Source: Caballeronia temeraria (GTDB lineage Bacteria; Pseudomonadota; Gammaproteobacteria; Burkholderiales; Burkholderiaceae). From it: DNA of 64,000 nt. Every line of letters begins with the position of its first letter. Within the stretch, counting starts at the first letter, position 1. The position numbers were made by a program, and so were the translations under genes. Under the pieces are notes generated by a model. It was given only the letters and a program-made list of their open reading frames with translations, had not been told where the DNA came from and searched no databases. Below, one piece after another: positions 9,303 through 18,376 of this stretch. Where the stretch lies: NCBI RefSeq assembly GCF_001544795.2, contig NZ_FCOI02000031.1, positions 28,616 to 92,615 of the forward strand. Reading direction: 5' to 3'.

Positions 9303-9939
9303 CGAACTGCGTGATGTAAAGGGACATCGGCTGATCGTGCGCTACACGCCGAACGAGCGCACGAATCACTGGATCACCGCGATCACCTTCGTGCTGCTCG
9401 CGCTCTCCGGCCTCGCGATGTTTCATCCGTCGATGTCATGGCTCTATGCCGTGTTCGGCGGCGGGCAATGGACGCGTATTCTGCATCCGTTCGTCGGCTG
9501 CGTGATGTTCATTTCGTTCCTGATTCTGGCGCTGCGTTTCTGGCACCACAACTATCTCGACAGGAACGACGTGCAGTGGATGAAGCAGATGAACGACGTG
9601 CTCACCAACCGCGAGGATCGCCTGCCGGAGATCGGCAAGTACAACGCCGGACAGAAGATCCTGTTCTTCGTGATGGTGGTGAGTCTCGTGTTGCTGCTCG
9701 TGAGCGGCATCGTGATCTGGCGCAGATACTTCGCGTTCTATTTTCCGATCACGGTGATTCGGCTTGCCTCAGTCGTGCATGCGGCGACCGCGTTCGTGCT
9801 GATCGTGTCGATCATCGTGCATATCTATGCGGCGCTGTGGGTGAAGGGATCGATCGGCGCGATGACGCGTGGAACCGTCACGTATGGATGGGCGAGGAAG
9901 CATCATCCACGGTGGTTCAGGGAGACTATCGGGAAGTAG
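9289..9939 (+). CDS. fdnI: Formate dehydrogenase-N gamma subunit, cytochrome b556
   Basis: A protein of 216 residues with a GGAG site and a start inside the end of fdnH, which suggests translational coupling. It has four hydrophobic segments (for example WITAITFVLLALSGLAMFH and ILFFVMVVSLVLLLVSGIV) and several membrane-border His residues that fit the two b hemes: TNHW, ILHPF, VVHAATAF and IIVHIYAALWV. It is the inner membrane subunit that hands electrons to quinone. It could equally be called FdoI; sequence cannot separate the two. Confidence 0.94.
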   Translation: MKHDSELRDVKGHRLIVRYTPNERTNHWITAITFVLLALSGLAMFHPSMSWLYAVFGGGQWTRILHPFVGCVMFISFLILALRFWHHNYLDRNDVQWMKQMNDVLTNREDRLPEIGKYNAGQKILFFVMVVSLVLLLVSGIVIWRRYFAFYFPITVIRLASVVHAATAFVLIVSIIVHIYAALWVKGSIGAMTRGTVTYGWARKHHPRWFRETIGK

Positions 9940-10042
9940 AACTCAGTCGCGACGTTGGGCCAGGATGTGCGGGGCGCGGTCCATTTCATATCGAATTAGC
10001 TGATATGCTCGGTCGACCGTCCACCCCGCGAGGAAACCTTCC

Positions 10043-11017
10043 GTGGTCCAACGCATAGTCGAAGCCGCGAGTATCGAATCGCTCGATCCATCGGCCATTC
10101 CGCGTTTGCGCATGCCGGAACGCGCGACGATCTTCTCCGCGCGCGCCGCGCGTCTCGTGCAGCTTGCGCAGGCGGGCAATCCCATCGCCGGTTATCTGCG
10201 TCTGATGGCCGCGCTCGCCGATGCCCAGCAGCGTGTGCTGACCCGGTTCGATGCGCCGATGCCTTCACGCGCATCGATCGAGCTGAATCAGCGTCATTCG
10301 ATGCCCATCGTCCCCGCGCTGACCGACGATCGCGATCCCGCGTGGCGCGACGTGCTGCTCATGCTGCTCGATAGCATCGAAGCGGCGGGCGCGCTGACGC
10401 CGGCGCTCGCGCAACTCGTCGCCCGTCTGCGCGCGCTCGATGCCGCCGCGCTCGACGCGCAAGCCAATGCCATTCTCGCGCTGCGCTTCGCCGAGATCGA
10501 TCCGGCCGCCGCACCCTTCATCGCGGCTGCGTTGCAGGTCGTGTGGACCGATCTCGCGAGCCGCATCGACATGAAAGACGTGCCGTATCTCGACACGCCC
10601 GGCGTCTGCCCGGTGTGCGGATCGGTGCCGGTCGCGAGCATCGTGCGCGTGGGCGGCGCGTACGAAGGTTATCGCTTTGTGCAATGCGGCCTGTGCGCGA
10701 CGGAACTGCACGTGGTCCGCGCGAAATGCACGAATTGCGACTCGACCAAAGGCATCGCCTATCACGTGATGGGAACCGGCGACGAACCCGAGGAAGAAAA
10801 AACCGCGAAGGCGAGAAGTGCGCCGCTCAAGGCGGAGTCGTGCGATGAATGCGGCACGTATCGCAAGATCGGCTATCAGGAGAAGGCCTACGATTTCGAG
10901 CCTTACGCCGACGATCTCGCGAGCCTCACGCTCGATCTCCTGATGGGCGATGCGGGCTTCCGGCGCGCGGCGCCGCATCCGTGGCTGTGGCCCGAACACA
11001 CGGAAGACGATCGATGA
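10043..11017 (+). CDS. fdhE: Formate dehydrogenase accessory protein FdhE
   Basis: A protein of 324 residues. The GTG start is preceded by GAGGAAAC. The second half carries four CxxC motifs (CPVC, CGLC, CTNC, CDEC), the rubredoxin-like metal-binding part typical of FdhE; the conserved LMGDAGFRRAAPHPWLW-type ending is present. FdhE is a cytoplasmic protein needed to mature the FDH-N/O enzymes. It overlaps selA by 4 bases (ATGA), so fdhE, selA and selB are probably translated together. Confidence 0.93.
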   Translation: MVQRIVEAASIESLDPSAIPRLRMPERATIFSARAARLVQLAQAGNPIAGYLRLMAALADAQQRVLTRFDAPMPSRASIELNQRHSMPIVPALTDDRDPAWRDVLLMLLDSIEAAGALTPALAQLVARLRALDAAALDAQANAILALRFAEIDPAAAPFIAAALQVVWTDLASRIDMKDVPYLDTPGVCPVCGSVPVASIVRVGGAYEGYRFVQCGLCATELHVVRAKCTNCDSTKGIAYHVMGTGDEPEEEKTAKARSAPLKAESCDECGTYRKIGYQEKAYDFEPYADDLASLTLDLLMGDAGFRRAAPHPWLWPEHTEDDR

Positions 11018-12450
11018 GCGACGTCACGGGCGGCGACGGCAGCGAACTGCGCGCGTTGATGGCTCGAGTGCCGTCGGTGGAGCGCGTGCTGGCATCGGCG
11101 GAATTCGGGGCGGTGATCGCCGCCTACGGGCGCACGCAGACGCTCGCCGCCTTGCGCGCGACGCTCGATGCATGGCGCGCCGACGCCCAAACGGGCCGCG
11201 CTTCCGTCGATGCACTGAGCGATGCGCAACTCGCGCATGCGGTCGATGCGCGACTCGCGAAGCGCGCACGCAGCAACGTGCGCAGCGTCTTCAATCTCAC
11301 GGGCACGGTGCTGCATACGAATCTCGGCCGCGCGCTTCTGCCCGACGAAGCGGTGCGCGCCGTGGCCGACATTCTCACGCGCCCCGCGAACCTCGAATTC
11401 GATCTCGATACCGGCGCGCGCGGCGATCGCGACGATCTCATCAACGAACTGATTTGCGAGCTGACGGGCGCCGAGGCTGCGACCGTCGTGAACAACAACG
11501 CGGCGGCGGTGTTGCTGACGCTCTCCGCGCTCGCGTCGCGCAAGGAAGTGATCGTGTCGCGCGGCGAACTCGTCGAGATCGGCGGCGCGTTCCGCATTCC
11601 CGACATCATGAGTCGCGCGGGCGCGAAACTGCGCGAAGTCGGCACGACGAATCGAACGCATCCGAGAGACTACGACGAAGCGATCAACGCGAAGACGGCG
11701 CTGCTGATGAAGGTGCATTGCAGCAACTACGCCGTGAACGGCTTCACGAAGGAAGTCACGCTCGCGGAACTCGCGCCGATCGCGAAAGCGCGCGGATTGC
11801 CGGTCGTGGTGGATCTCGGCAGCGGCACGCTCGTCGATCTCACGCAATGGGGCTTGCCGCGCGAAGCGACCGTGCGCGAGACGATCGCGGCGGGCGCGGA
11901 CCTCGTCACCTTCAGCGGCGACAAGCTGTTGGGCGGGCCGCAAGCGGGGCTGATCGTCGGCCGCGCGGTTCTCATCGCGAAGATCAAGAAGCATCCGCTC
12001 AAGCGCGCATTGCGCGTCGGCAAGCTGACGCTCGCGGCGCTCGAAGCGGTGCTGCGGCTTTACCGCGCGCCCGAAACGCTGCGCGAGCGTCTCACGACAT
12101 TGCGTCTGCTGACGCGTCCCGCCGATGCCATGCGTCTCGCCGCCGAGCGCATCGAGCCTGCGTTGCAGCGCTTTATCGGCGATGCCTTCACGGTCAGCGC
12201 CGAGCCGATGTTCAGCCAGATCGGCAGCGGCGCATTGCCTGTCGATGTGCTGCCGAGCTACGGCCTCGCGGTGCGCCTCGCGAGCGGCAAACGGCCGGGC
12301 GGACAACTGAATCGCATCGAGAAGCGGCTGCGCGAATTGCCGCGGCCGGTGATCGGCCGCATCGCGGACGGCGCGTTGCGGCTCGATCTGCGTTGTCTCG
12401 AAGAAGCCGATGAAGCCGCGTTCGTCATGCAACTGGACGCGCTCGAATGA
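11014..12450 (+). CDS. selA: L-seryl-tRNA(Sec) selenium transferase
   Basis: A protein of 478 residues. The ATGA overlap with fdhE sets the start; an upstream open stretch in this frame is a shadow. It converts Ser-tRNA-Sec to Sec-tRNA-Sec using selenophosphate and PLP. The PLP lysine is Lys304 in SGDKLLGGPQAG. Other SelA hallmarks are NLTGTVLHTNLGRALLP, EAATVVNNNAAAVLL and MKVHCSNYAVNGF. Length is close to E. coli SelA (463). The gene ends in an ATGA overlap with selB. Confidence 0.96.
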   Translation: MSDVTGGDGSELRALMARVPSVERVLASAEFGAVIAAYGRTQTLAALRATLDAWRADAQTGRASVDALSDAQLAHAVDARLAKRARSNVRSVFNLTGTVLHTNLGRALLPDEAVRAVADILTRPANLEFDLDTGARGDRDDLINELICELTGAEAATVVNNNAAAVLLTLSALASRKEVIVSRGELVEIGGAFRIPDIMSRAGAKLREVGTTNRTHPRDYDEAINAKTALLMKVHCSNYAVNGFTKEVTLAELAPIAKARGLPVVVDLGSGTLVDLTQWGLPREATVRETIAAGADLVTFSGDKLLGGPQAGLIVGRAVLIAKIKKHPLKRALRVGKLTLAALEAVLRLYRAPETLRERLTTLRLLTRPADAMRLAAERIEPALQRFIGDAFTVSAEPMFSQIGSGALPVDVLPSYGLAVRLASGKRPGGQLNRIEKRLRELPRPVIGRIADGALRLDLRCLEEADEAAFVMQLDALE

Positions 12451-14354
12451 TCGTCGGCACGGCGGGGCATATCGATCATGGCAAGACGACGCTCGTGCGC
12501 GCGCTCTCCGGCGTGGACACGGATCGGCTGAAGGAAGAGAAGGCGCGCGGCATATCCATCGAACTGGGCTACGCGTACGTGCCGCTGAGCGATGGCGGCG
12601 TGCTCGGCTTCATCGACGTGCCCGGACACGAGAAGCTCGTGCATACGATGGCGGCGGGCGCGTGCGGCATCGACTTCGCCTTGCTGGTGATCGCCGCCGA
12701 CGATGGCGTCATGCCCCAGACGCGCGAACATCTCGCGATTCTCGAACTGCTCGGCGTGACGCGCGGCGCGGTCGCGGTGACGAAGGGCGATCGCGTGGAA
12801 GCGTCGCGCGTGCGCGATGTTCATGCCGAAATCGCCGCGTTGCTCGCACAAGGCCCGTTGCGCGACGCGCCCGTGTTCGACACCGACGCGACGAGAGACG
12901 ATGACGCGGGCGTCGCCGCACTGCAAGCGCATCTGCACGACGCCGCCGCGCACTGGCGCACGCGTCGCGACGACGGCTTTTTCCGGCTCGCCGTCGATCG
13001 CGTGTTCACGTTGACGGGGCAGGGCACGATCGCCACCGGCACGGTGTTCGCGGGCCGCGTGAATGTCGGCGACATGCTCGCCATTGCGCCGCGTGAATCG
13101 TGCGGCGAGCCCGTGCGCGTGCGCAGCATTCACGCGCAGAATCGCGCGGCACAGACGGGCCGCGCGGGCGAACGCTGCGCGCTCAATCTCGCGGGCATCG
13201 AGAAGAACGCGCTCGCGCGCGGCGACTGGATCGTCGATGCGCGGCTCGCGCGTGCATCGGAGCGAATCGATGTCGAGCTGAGCTTATTGGAGGACGCGCA
13301 ACTCACGCTCACGCATTGGGCGCCGCTGCATGTGCATCTCGGCACGACGCATCGTGTCGCGCATGCCGCGCTGCTGGAAGCGGACACGCTCGCTTCGGGC
13401 CAAACGGCGCGTGTGCAACTCGTGTTCGATGCGCCCGTCTGCGCGTTGCCCGGCGATCGCTTCATCGTGCGCAATGCGCAGGCGAGCCGGACGGTGGGGG
13501 GCGGACGCGTCCTCGATCCGTTCGCGCCCGCGCGCAAGCGCCGCACGCCGCAGCGCCGCGCATGGCTCGATGCGCTCGTCGCGATGCTCGAAACGGGCCG
13601 CGCCGACGCGCTGGTCGACGAAGCGCCGTATGGTTTGCCGCGCTCGCTGATCGAGCATGTGTGCGGACGCAGCGTGTCACCCGAACGCGTGCGCGCGGTG
13701 TCCACGCACGACGACACGCGCTACATTGCAGCGCGTCACTGGGATGCGCTGACCACGCGGCTGCTCGATGCGCTCGCCGCTTTCCACGAACGTTTTCCCG
13801 ATGAACAAGGCCCCGACGCCGCGCGACTGCGCCGCATGGCCGCGCCGCTCGCGCCGGATGCGTTGTGGCGCGCGCTCGTCGATGACGCGGTGGCGAGCGG
13901 CTCGATCGCGAAGAGCGGGCCGTGGCTGCATCTGCCTTCGCATGCAGTGACGCTCGACGAAAACGAGGAAACGCTCGCGCGCGCGGTGCTTGCATCGCTG
14001 GAGCAGGGGCGTTTCGATCCGCCGTGGGTGCGCGATCTCGCGAACGCGCACGGCGTCGGCGAAGACGAGATGCGCCGGCTCCTCAGGAAGCTCGCGCGGC
14101 GCGGCGACGTATTTCAGGTCGTGCGCGACCTGTTCTATTGCCGCGCGTCGATCGGCGCGCTGGCGCAACTCGTCGCGCAAGCGGCGCAATCGCAGGGCGG
14201 CGCGGTCGGCGCGGCCGCTTTCCGAGATGCCAGTGCGCTGGGCCGCAAGCGCGCGATACAGATTTTGGAGTTCTTCGATCGGGTTGGGTACACTCGATTC
14301 CACCGCAACCTGCACCTCTTGCGCGCCGATAGCCGCTGGCACGAGTCTGTCTGA
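12447..14354 (+). CDS. selB: Selenocysteine-specific elongation factor
   Basis: A protein of 635 residues, overlapping selA by 4 bases. The N-terminal GTPase domain shows the P-loop GHIDHGKT (7-14), the G2 region RGISIELGY and G3 DVPGHEKLVH; the usual NKxD is VTKGD, as in SelB. Domains 2 and 3 follow, then C-terminal winged helices (~390-635) that bind the SECIS hairpin and tie the factor to the fdnG message. The last part (RKRAIQILEFFDRVGYTRF) is the winged-helix 4 signature. All partners (fdnG SECIS, selA, selC) are in this window. Confidence 0.95.
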   Translation: MIVGTAGHIDHGKTTLVRALSGVDTDRLKEEKARGISIELGYAYVPLSDGGVLGFIDVPGHEKLVHTMAAGACGIDFALLVIAADDGVMPQTREHLAILELLGVTRGAVAVTKGDRVEASRVRDVHAEIAALLAQGPLRDAPVFDTDATRDDDAGVAALQAHLHDAAAHWRTRRDDGFFRLAVDRVFTLTGQGTIATGTVFAGRVNVGDMLAIAPRESCGEPVRVRSIHAQNRAAQTGRAGERCALNLAGIEKNALARGDWIVDARLARASERIDVELSLLEDAQLTLTHWAPLHVHLGTTHRVAHAALLEADTLASGQTARVQLVFDAPVCALPGDRFIVRNAQASRTVGGGRVLDPFAPARKRRTPQRRAWLDALVAMLETGRADALVDEAPYGLPRSLIEHVCGRSVSPERVRAVSTHDDTRYIAARHWDALTTRLLDALAAFHERFPDEQGPDAARLRRMAAPLAPDALWRALVDDAVASGSIAKSGPWLHLPSHAVTLDENEETLARAVLASLEQGRFDPPWVRDLANAHGVGEDEMRRLLRKLARRGDVFQVVRDLFYCRASIGALAQLVAQAAQSQGGAVGAAAFRDASALGRKRAIQILEFFDRVGYTRFHRNLHLLRADSRWHESV

Positions 14355-14402
14355 CGATTGCGCGCTGTCCACACCGTTGGCGCCCTTCGTCTGTCCAACA
14401 CG

Positions 14403-16406
14403 ATGGAGCATCTCTACTTCAGGCTGTTGCATCTCATGTCGAGCTACCCCGAGTGGGCGCTCGCGGCGGTGCTGCTTGCATCGTTTCTCGAATCGGTCGC
14501 GTTCATCGGGACGTTCGTGCCGGGCAGCACCGCGATGTTCATCGCGGGCGCGCTCGTCGGCGCGGGCGCGCTGAATCTCGGCTGGGTGTTCGTCTGTGCG
14601 ATCGCGGGCGCCATCGCGGGCGATGCTGCGAGTTTCTGGTTCGGGCAGCACTATGCCGACCGGATCGCGCAGATGTGGCCGTTCCGCTCGCATCCGGGCG
14701 CGCTCGCCGCCGGCAAGAAATATTTCGATGCGCACGGCGCGAAGAGCGTCGTGCTCGCGCGCTTCGTCGCGCCGATGCGTGCGGTCGTGCCGGTCGTCGC
14801 GGGCGTGACGGGCATGACGCCGTCGCGCTTTCTCGTCGTCAATATTCTGAGCGCGCTCGTCTGGGCGCCGACGCATATTCTGCCGGGCGTCGTGTTCGGC
14901 GCGTCGATCGAACTGGCGGGCGCGGTGTCGATCCGGCTCGTCGTGATCCTGATCGTCGTCGCGGCGCTCGCGTGGATCGTGTTCAACCTCACGCGCGTGA
15001 TCGTGTCGCACGCGATGCGCTGGACCATCGCGTCGCGCGACGCCTTGCTCGCGTGGGCGCAAAAAGGCAGCGGCCTGGCCAAGCGCCTCGTCTCGCGCGC
15101 GCTCGATCCCGGCAATCCGGCGACGGGTCTCATCGTCATCATTTCCGTGCTGCTGCTCGCCTCCGCGATCCTTTTCTTCTCGGTGCTCGCGAACGTGGCG
15201 CGCGGCGCGTCGATCGTTCAGGTCGATGTGTCGATCTACCGGCTGCTGCAATCCTTCCAGTCGACCTGGACCGACTCGATCCTCGACGCCGCCGCGACGC
15301 TCGGCAGCACGCCGACGCTGCTCGCGCTCGGCGCGACGGTCATCGTGTGGATGAGCATCGAGCGGCGCTGGCGCACGGTCACGTACTGGGTCGTCGCGGT
15401 GGTGTTTTCGCAATTGCTCGTCGCGGTGATCCGCTTCACCGCGCACGAGCCGACTCTCGTGTCCTTCGCGCCGTCGGAGCATCGCTTTCCGAGCAGCGAC
15501 GTCGCGGCGACCGTGGTCATCTACGGCTTTCTCGCGTTCCTGCTGCTGCGGCGCGTGGGCATGCTGACCGGCGTGTTCATCGCGATGGCGACCTCGGCCA
15601 TCGTCACGGCGGTCGGTCTCGCGGGCCTGTACTTCGGCCGCTTCACCATCTCCGACGCGCTCGGCAGCGCCGCGCTCGCCGCCGTGTGGGTCTTTCTGAT
15701 CGCGCTGACGGCCGTCTGGCGCAATCCCGGCAAGCCGACGCCGAGGCCGCTGATGCCGGTCGCCGTGCTCGCCGTGATCTGCGCGAGCGTCGCGCTCCAA
15801 ATGAGCGACGATACGGAGGCGCATAGCGTCGTGCCGTCGACCATTGTCATCACGCCGGTTCAATGGACCGATTCCGTGTGGCGCACGTTTTCCTGCTATC
15901 GATCGAGCATGGAAGGCGATCGCCGGGAGCCGATCAGCGTGCAGTGGGCCGCGACGCCCGAGCAGATTCGCGCGCAACTGGCGTCGCGCGGCTGGACGGA
16001 GGTGTCGCACGTGAGCCTGAAAAGCGTGCTTTCGGTGGTGATGCCGAACGCGCCCGCGATCGCGCTGCCGGCGCTGCCGCGCCTGAACAACGGCGAGCCG
16101 TCGAAGCTCGTGTTCGCGCGCTCGGTGCGCGGCGCCGACGAACGCGACGTGCTGCGCTTCTGGCCGACGCATTACGAAGTGCGCCAGGCCGCGGGCACGC
16201 CGCCTGCGCCGATCTGGCTCGGCTCGGTCGTGCACGAGCGGCTGCGGCGTCCGTCGTGGCCGTTCAACGTGTTGCGGCCGGACCGGCGCGTCGACCCGAT
16301 GGCCTTTGATCATGGCGAGGGCACGCCGTGGCGCGGCATCGAAATTGCGAGTAGCGCGGGATGTGGAAGCGTTCCGGTGATGCTCGTCGAGTCGAGGTCC
16401 GAATGA
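14403..16406 (+). CDS. DedA - PAP2 - LssY C-terminal fusion membrane protein
   Basis: A protein of 667 residues starting MEHLYFRLLHLMSSYPEW; an earlier in-frame ATG at 14358 is less likely. Residues ~1-200 are a DedA (SNARE-associated/VTT) domain with SFLESVAFIGTFVPGS and RFVAPMRAVVPVVAG. Residues ~225-440 form a PAP2-like membrane domain, and ~470-667 match the soluble LssY C-terminal domain. DedA proteins act in membrane lipid flipping; PAP2 domains are lipid phosphatases. Here PAP2 motif 2, normally PSGH, reads PSSD (~363-366), and the motif 3 His is also absent (GRFTISDALG). Phosphatase activity is therefore doubtful. Confidence 0.88.
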   Translation: MEHLYFRLLHLMSSYPEWALAAVLLASFLESVAFIGTFVPGSTAMFIAGALVGAGALNLGWVFVCAIAGAIAGDAASFWFGQHYADRIAQMWPFRSHPGALAAGKKYFDAHGAKSVVLARFVAPMRAVVPVVAGVTGMTPSRFLVVNILSALVWAPTHILPGVVFGASIELAGAVSIRLVVILIVVAALAWIVFNLTRVIVSHAMRWTIASRDALLAWAQKGSGLAKRLVSRALDPGNPATGLIVIISVLLLASAILFFSVLANVARGASIVQVDVSIYRLLQSFQSTWTDSILDAAATLGSTPTLLALGATVIVWMSIERRWRTVTYWVVAVVFSQLLVAVIRFTAHEPTLVSFAPSEHRFPSSDVAATVVIYGFLAFLLLRRVGMLTGVFIAMATSAIVTAVGLAGLYFGRFTISDALGSAALAAVWVFLIALTAVWRNPGKPTPRPLMPVAVLAVICASVALQMSDDTEAHSVVPSTIVITPVQWTDSVWRTFSCYRSSMEGDRREPISVQWAATPEQIRAQLASRGWTEVSHVSLKSVLSVVMPNAPAIALPALPRLNNGEPSKLVFARSVRGADERDVLRFWPTHYEVRQAAGTPPAPIWLGSVVHERLRRPSWPFNVLRPDRRVDPMAFDHGEGTPWRGIEIASSAGCGSVPVMLVESRSE

Positions 16407-16428
16407 GGTTGCGATCGAGAGGTGCCGG

Positions 16429-17046
16429 TTGATCCAGATTCCGCCGTCGGCGATCGTGCAATGGGGCAGCGCGGCCGTGTTCGCCAACGTCCTGCTGACG
16501 CGGCTCGGCGTGCCGCTGCCCTCCGCGCCCTTGCTCGTGTTCGCGGGCTCGGCGGTGGCGAGCGGACGCCTCGCCTTCGCGCACGTGCTGTTCGCGGCGC
16601 TGTGCGGCGCGCTGCTCGGCGACAGCGTGTGGTTTTCCGCCGGGCGCATCTACGGGCGGCGGCTCGTCGCGGCGCTGTCGCGGCGGTCGTATGCGGTCGA
16701 TAACGGCATGCGCACGACCGGCGAACTATTCGAGCGGCACGGCGCGCCGATCGTCGCGGTATCGAAATTCGTGCCGGGACTCGGGCTCGTCACGCCGCCG
16801 CTGATGGGCACGACACAGATCGCCGCCTTCGCATTTTTCTTCTGGGATACGGCCGGGATTGCCGCGTGGGCGTCGTTCTGGATTTTGGGCGGCGCACTTT
16901 TCGAGCGGCAACTGCATCTCGCGGTGCTGGCGCTCGAATCGCACGGCGCGACGGTGGTCGATCTGCTCGTCGCGGCGGCGCTGCTGTATTGCGTCTATCG
17001 GCTGATGCGGCGGCGACAGCCGCGTTCGCACGATGGCAGCGGGTGA
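16429..17046 (+). CDS. DedA family membrane protein
   Basis: A protein of 205 residues with a TTG start after a GAGAGGTG site, 22 bases past the previous gene. It shows the DedA/VTT layout: several membrane segments, LLTRLGVPLPSAPLLVFAG, AALCGALLGDSVWFSAGR and the reentrant SKFVPGLGLVTPPLMG. A tandem pair of DedA genes suggests a shared role in envelope lipid handling (for example undecaprenyl phosphate recycling), but the substrate cannot be read from sequence. An ATG start 10 codons inside is possible. Confidence 0.87.
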   Translation: MIQIPPSAIVQWGSAAVFANVLLTRLGVPLPSAPLLVFAGSAVASGRLAFAHVLFAALCGALLGDSVWFSAGRIYGRRLVAALSRRSYAVDNGMRTTGELFERHGAPIVAVSKFVPGLGLVTPPLMGTTQIAAFAFFFWDTAGIAAWASFWILGGALFERQLHLAVLALESHGATVVDLLVAAALLYCVYRLMRRRQPRSHDGSG

Positions 17047-17063
17047 GGGCGCGCCGTTATAAT
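17034..17063 (+). promoter_or_regulatory. Possible sigma-70 promoter of selC
   Basis: A perfect -10 box TATAAT (17058-17063) lies 64 bases before the tRNA. The best -35 candidate is TGGCAG (17034-17039, spacer 18), overlapping the end of the DedA gene. The strong -10 with a weak -35 would start RNA near 17070. Confidence 0.5.
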
Positions 17064-17126
17064 CGGACGCCCGGTCGGAAACTGGCTGGGATGCTTCTTG
17101 GTGGTGGTTCGTCGTGGTTCCCGAAA

Positions 17127-17222
17127 GGAAGGCATCCGTATCCGGTGGTGCGGCCGGGCTTCAAACCCGGTTGGGGATGTCAGACATTCCCAGGTCGGTT
17201 CGACTCCGGCTGCCTTCCGCCA
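17127..17222 (+). tRNA. selC: tRNA-Sec (anticodon TCA)
   Basis: The gene is about 96 bases with encoded CCA (17220-17222). The 8-bp acceptor stem pairs GGAAGGCA (17127-17134) with TGCCTTCC (17211-17218), longer than the usual 7 bp, as tRNA-Sec requires. The anticodon loop CTTCAAA holds TCA at 17161-17163. A long variable arm (GGGGATGT..ACATTCCC) and the T loop GGTTCGACTCC follow. The 3' half is the site next to which the prophage has integrated. Confidence 0.97.
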
Positions 17223-17301
17223 GAAGGCTTCGCGGCAGACCGGCAACCCTCGAAAGTCAGCCGGTCCTTTTCCGCAATCTGGACTCTTTTCCGCAAAACT
17301 T

Positions 17302-18372
17302 TTAGCGGGTCGGCTTGACTTTGTCGCCGCGACGCTTGCGCACGTAGTGCTCGGTCATGCTCACAGACGTGTGCCCGAGCTGCTTTTGCGCCTGTCTGAT
17401 GTCGCCGGAACTGTCGGTTTTGTCTGTGCCGGCTTTCGCTCGCAGGTCGCGGAAGTGGAAGTCATCGTCGGCGACGCCGGCTGCGCGGCGGGCCTCTCGG
17501 AAGCGTCGCTGCAACGTGTCGAGCGTCATGCGCTGGCCCTGCTCATTGACGATGATCGCCGTGCTGACGACCTTCAATCCGGCCTTCCGCGCGCGAATCC
17601 GATTGAGCACCGTTTGCAGCTCGCCTGAAACCTCCATGCGAAGGCGCTGCTTCGTCTTGCCTTGCTCGATGTGCATAAAGCCATCGCGGATGTCGCGCTC
17701 GTCGTGCCGCAGCGTGTCCTGCGGGCGCTGGCCGGTGAGGTAGGCGAGATCCATTGCGTCGCGGGTCGGAATGTCCGCCTTGTCGTAGACCTTCCAATAG
17801 GTCTCATCTTCCACGTAGATGTCGCGGCCGAACTCGACGTACTTCTTGATCCCGAGGCATGGGTTCGCAGCCTTCGTCAGACCGCTCTCGCGCGCATAGT
17901 TGAACGCGTGCGACAACACTTCGACGTCGCGATTGGCGCGCACTTGACCTGCCTTCGGCGGAATCTGGCGCTTCTTCGACTCGTACCACTCGATGGCCTT
18001 TCGGCACCGCCAGTGCATGTACTGCTTGACATGCATCGGCTCGATCTCGTCCAGCGGTGCGTCATCGCCGAAGAACTCCAGCAACAACACGATCTGCTCG
18101 AGGTTGTCCTTCTGGCTGCGCGGCGCCTTCGTCGGGATGACGTCACGGATGTATGCGTCGAGCGCGACACGAAGCGTCGGCTCCAGACCCTTCGGAACCT
18201 GCGCTTGCTCGATCTCCGACCACCGCTTCACGGCGAGGATGAAGTCCTTGCCGAGCGGCTCTTCGTGTCGCGGCGTGCCGCCGTGGTCATAGTAGTAATA
18301 GGTGCTCTTCCCTCGATGGCGAGCACGCATGCCTGGCGGCAGATTGGTATTTCGAGTTGGCTTGCGGCCCAT
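17302..18372 (-). CDS. int: Phage tyrosine integrase
   Basis: A protein of 356 residues. An N-terminal arm-binding part (YYYYDHGGTPRHEEPLG) and SAM-like core-binding domain are followed by the catalytic domain with Arg in LTGQRPQD, FHFRDLRAKAGTD, His in QKQLGHTSV and the Tyr nucleophile in MTEHYVRKR. The usual His of the H-x-x-R box aligns with Arg (FRDLR). Its 3' end faces selC, 79 bases away, the usual arrangement for tRNA-targeted integrases. It overlaps no gene and directly follows the DUF4224 gene, probably its directionality partner. Confidence 0.94.
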   Translation of the reverse strand: MGRKPTRNTNLPPGMRARHRGKSTYYYYDHGGTPRHEEPLGKDFILAVKRWSEIEQAQVPKGLEPTLRVALDAYIRDVIPTKAPRSQKDNLEQIVLLLEFFGDDAPLDEIEPMHVKQYMHWRCRKAIEWYESKKRQIPPKAGQVRANRDVEVLSHAFNYARESGLTKAANPCLGIKKYVEFGRDIYVEDETYWKVYDKADIPTRDAMDLAYLTGQRPQDTLRHDERDIRDGFMHIEQGKTKQRLRMEVSGELQTVLNRIRARKAGLKVVSTAIIVNEQGQRMTLDTLQRRFREARRAAGVADDDFHFRDLRAKAGTDKTDSSGDIRQAQKQLGHTSVSMTEHYVRKRRGDKVKPTR

Positions 18373-18376
18373 GCTT

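Noticed and set aside
13677..16649. Minus-strand open frame of 990 codons over selB and the DedA-PAP2 gene
   Set aside because: Extreme Arg/His/Asp content without any fold signal; antisense of real genes.
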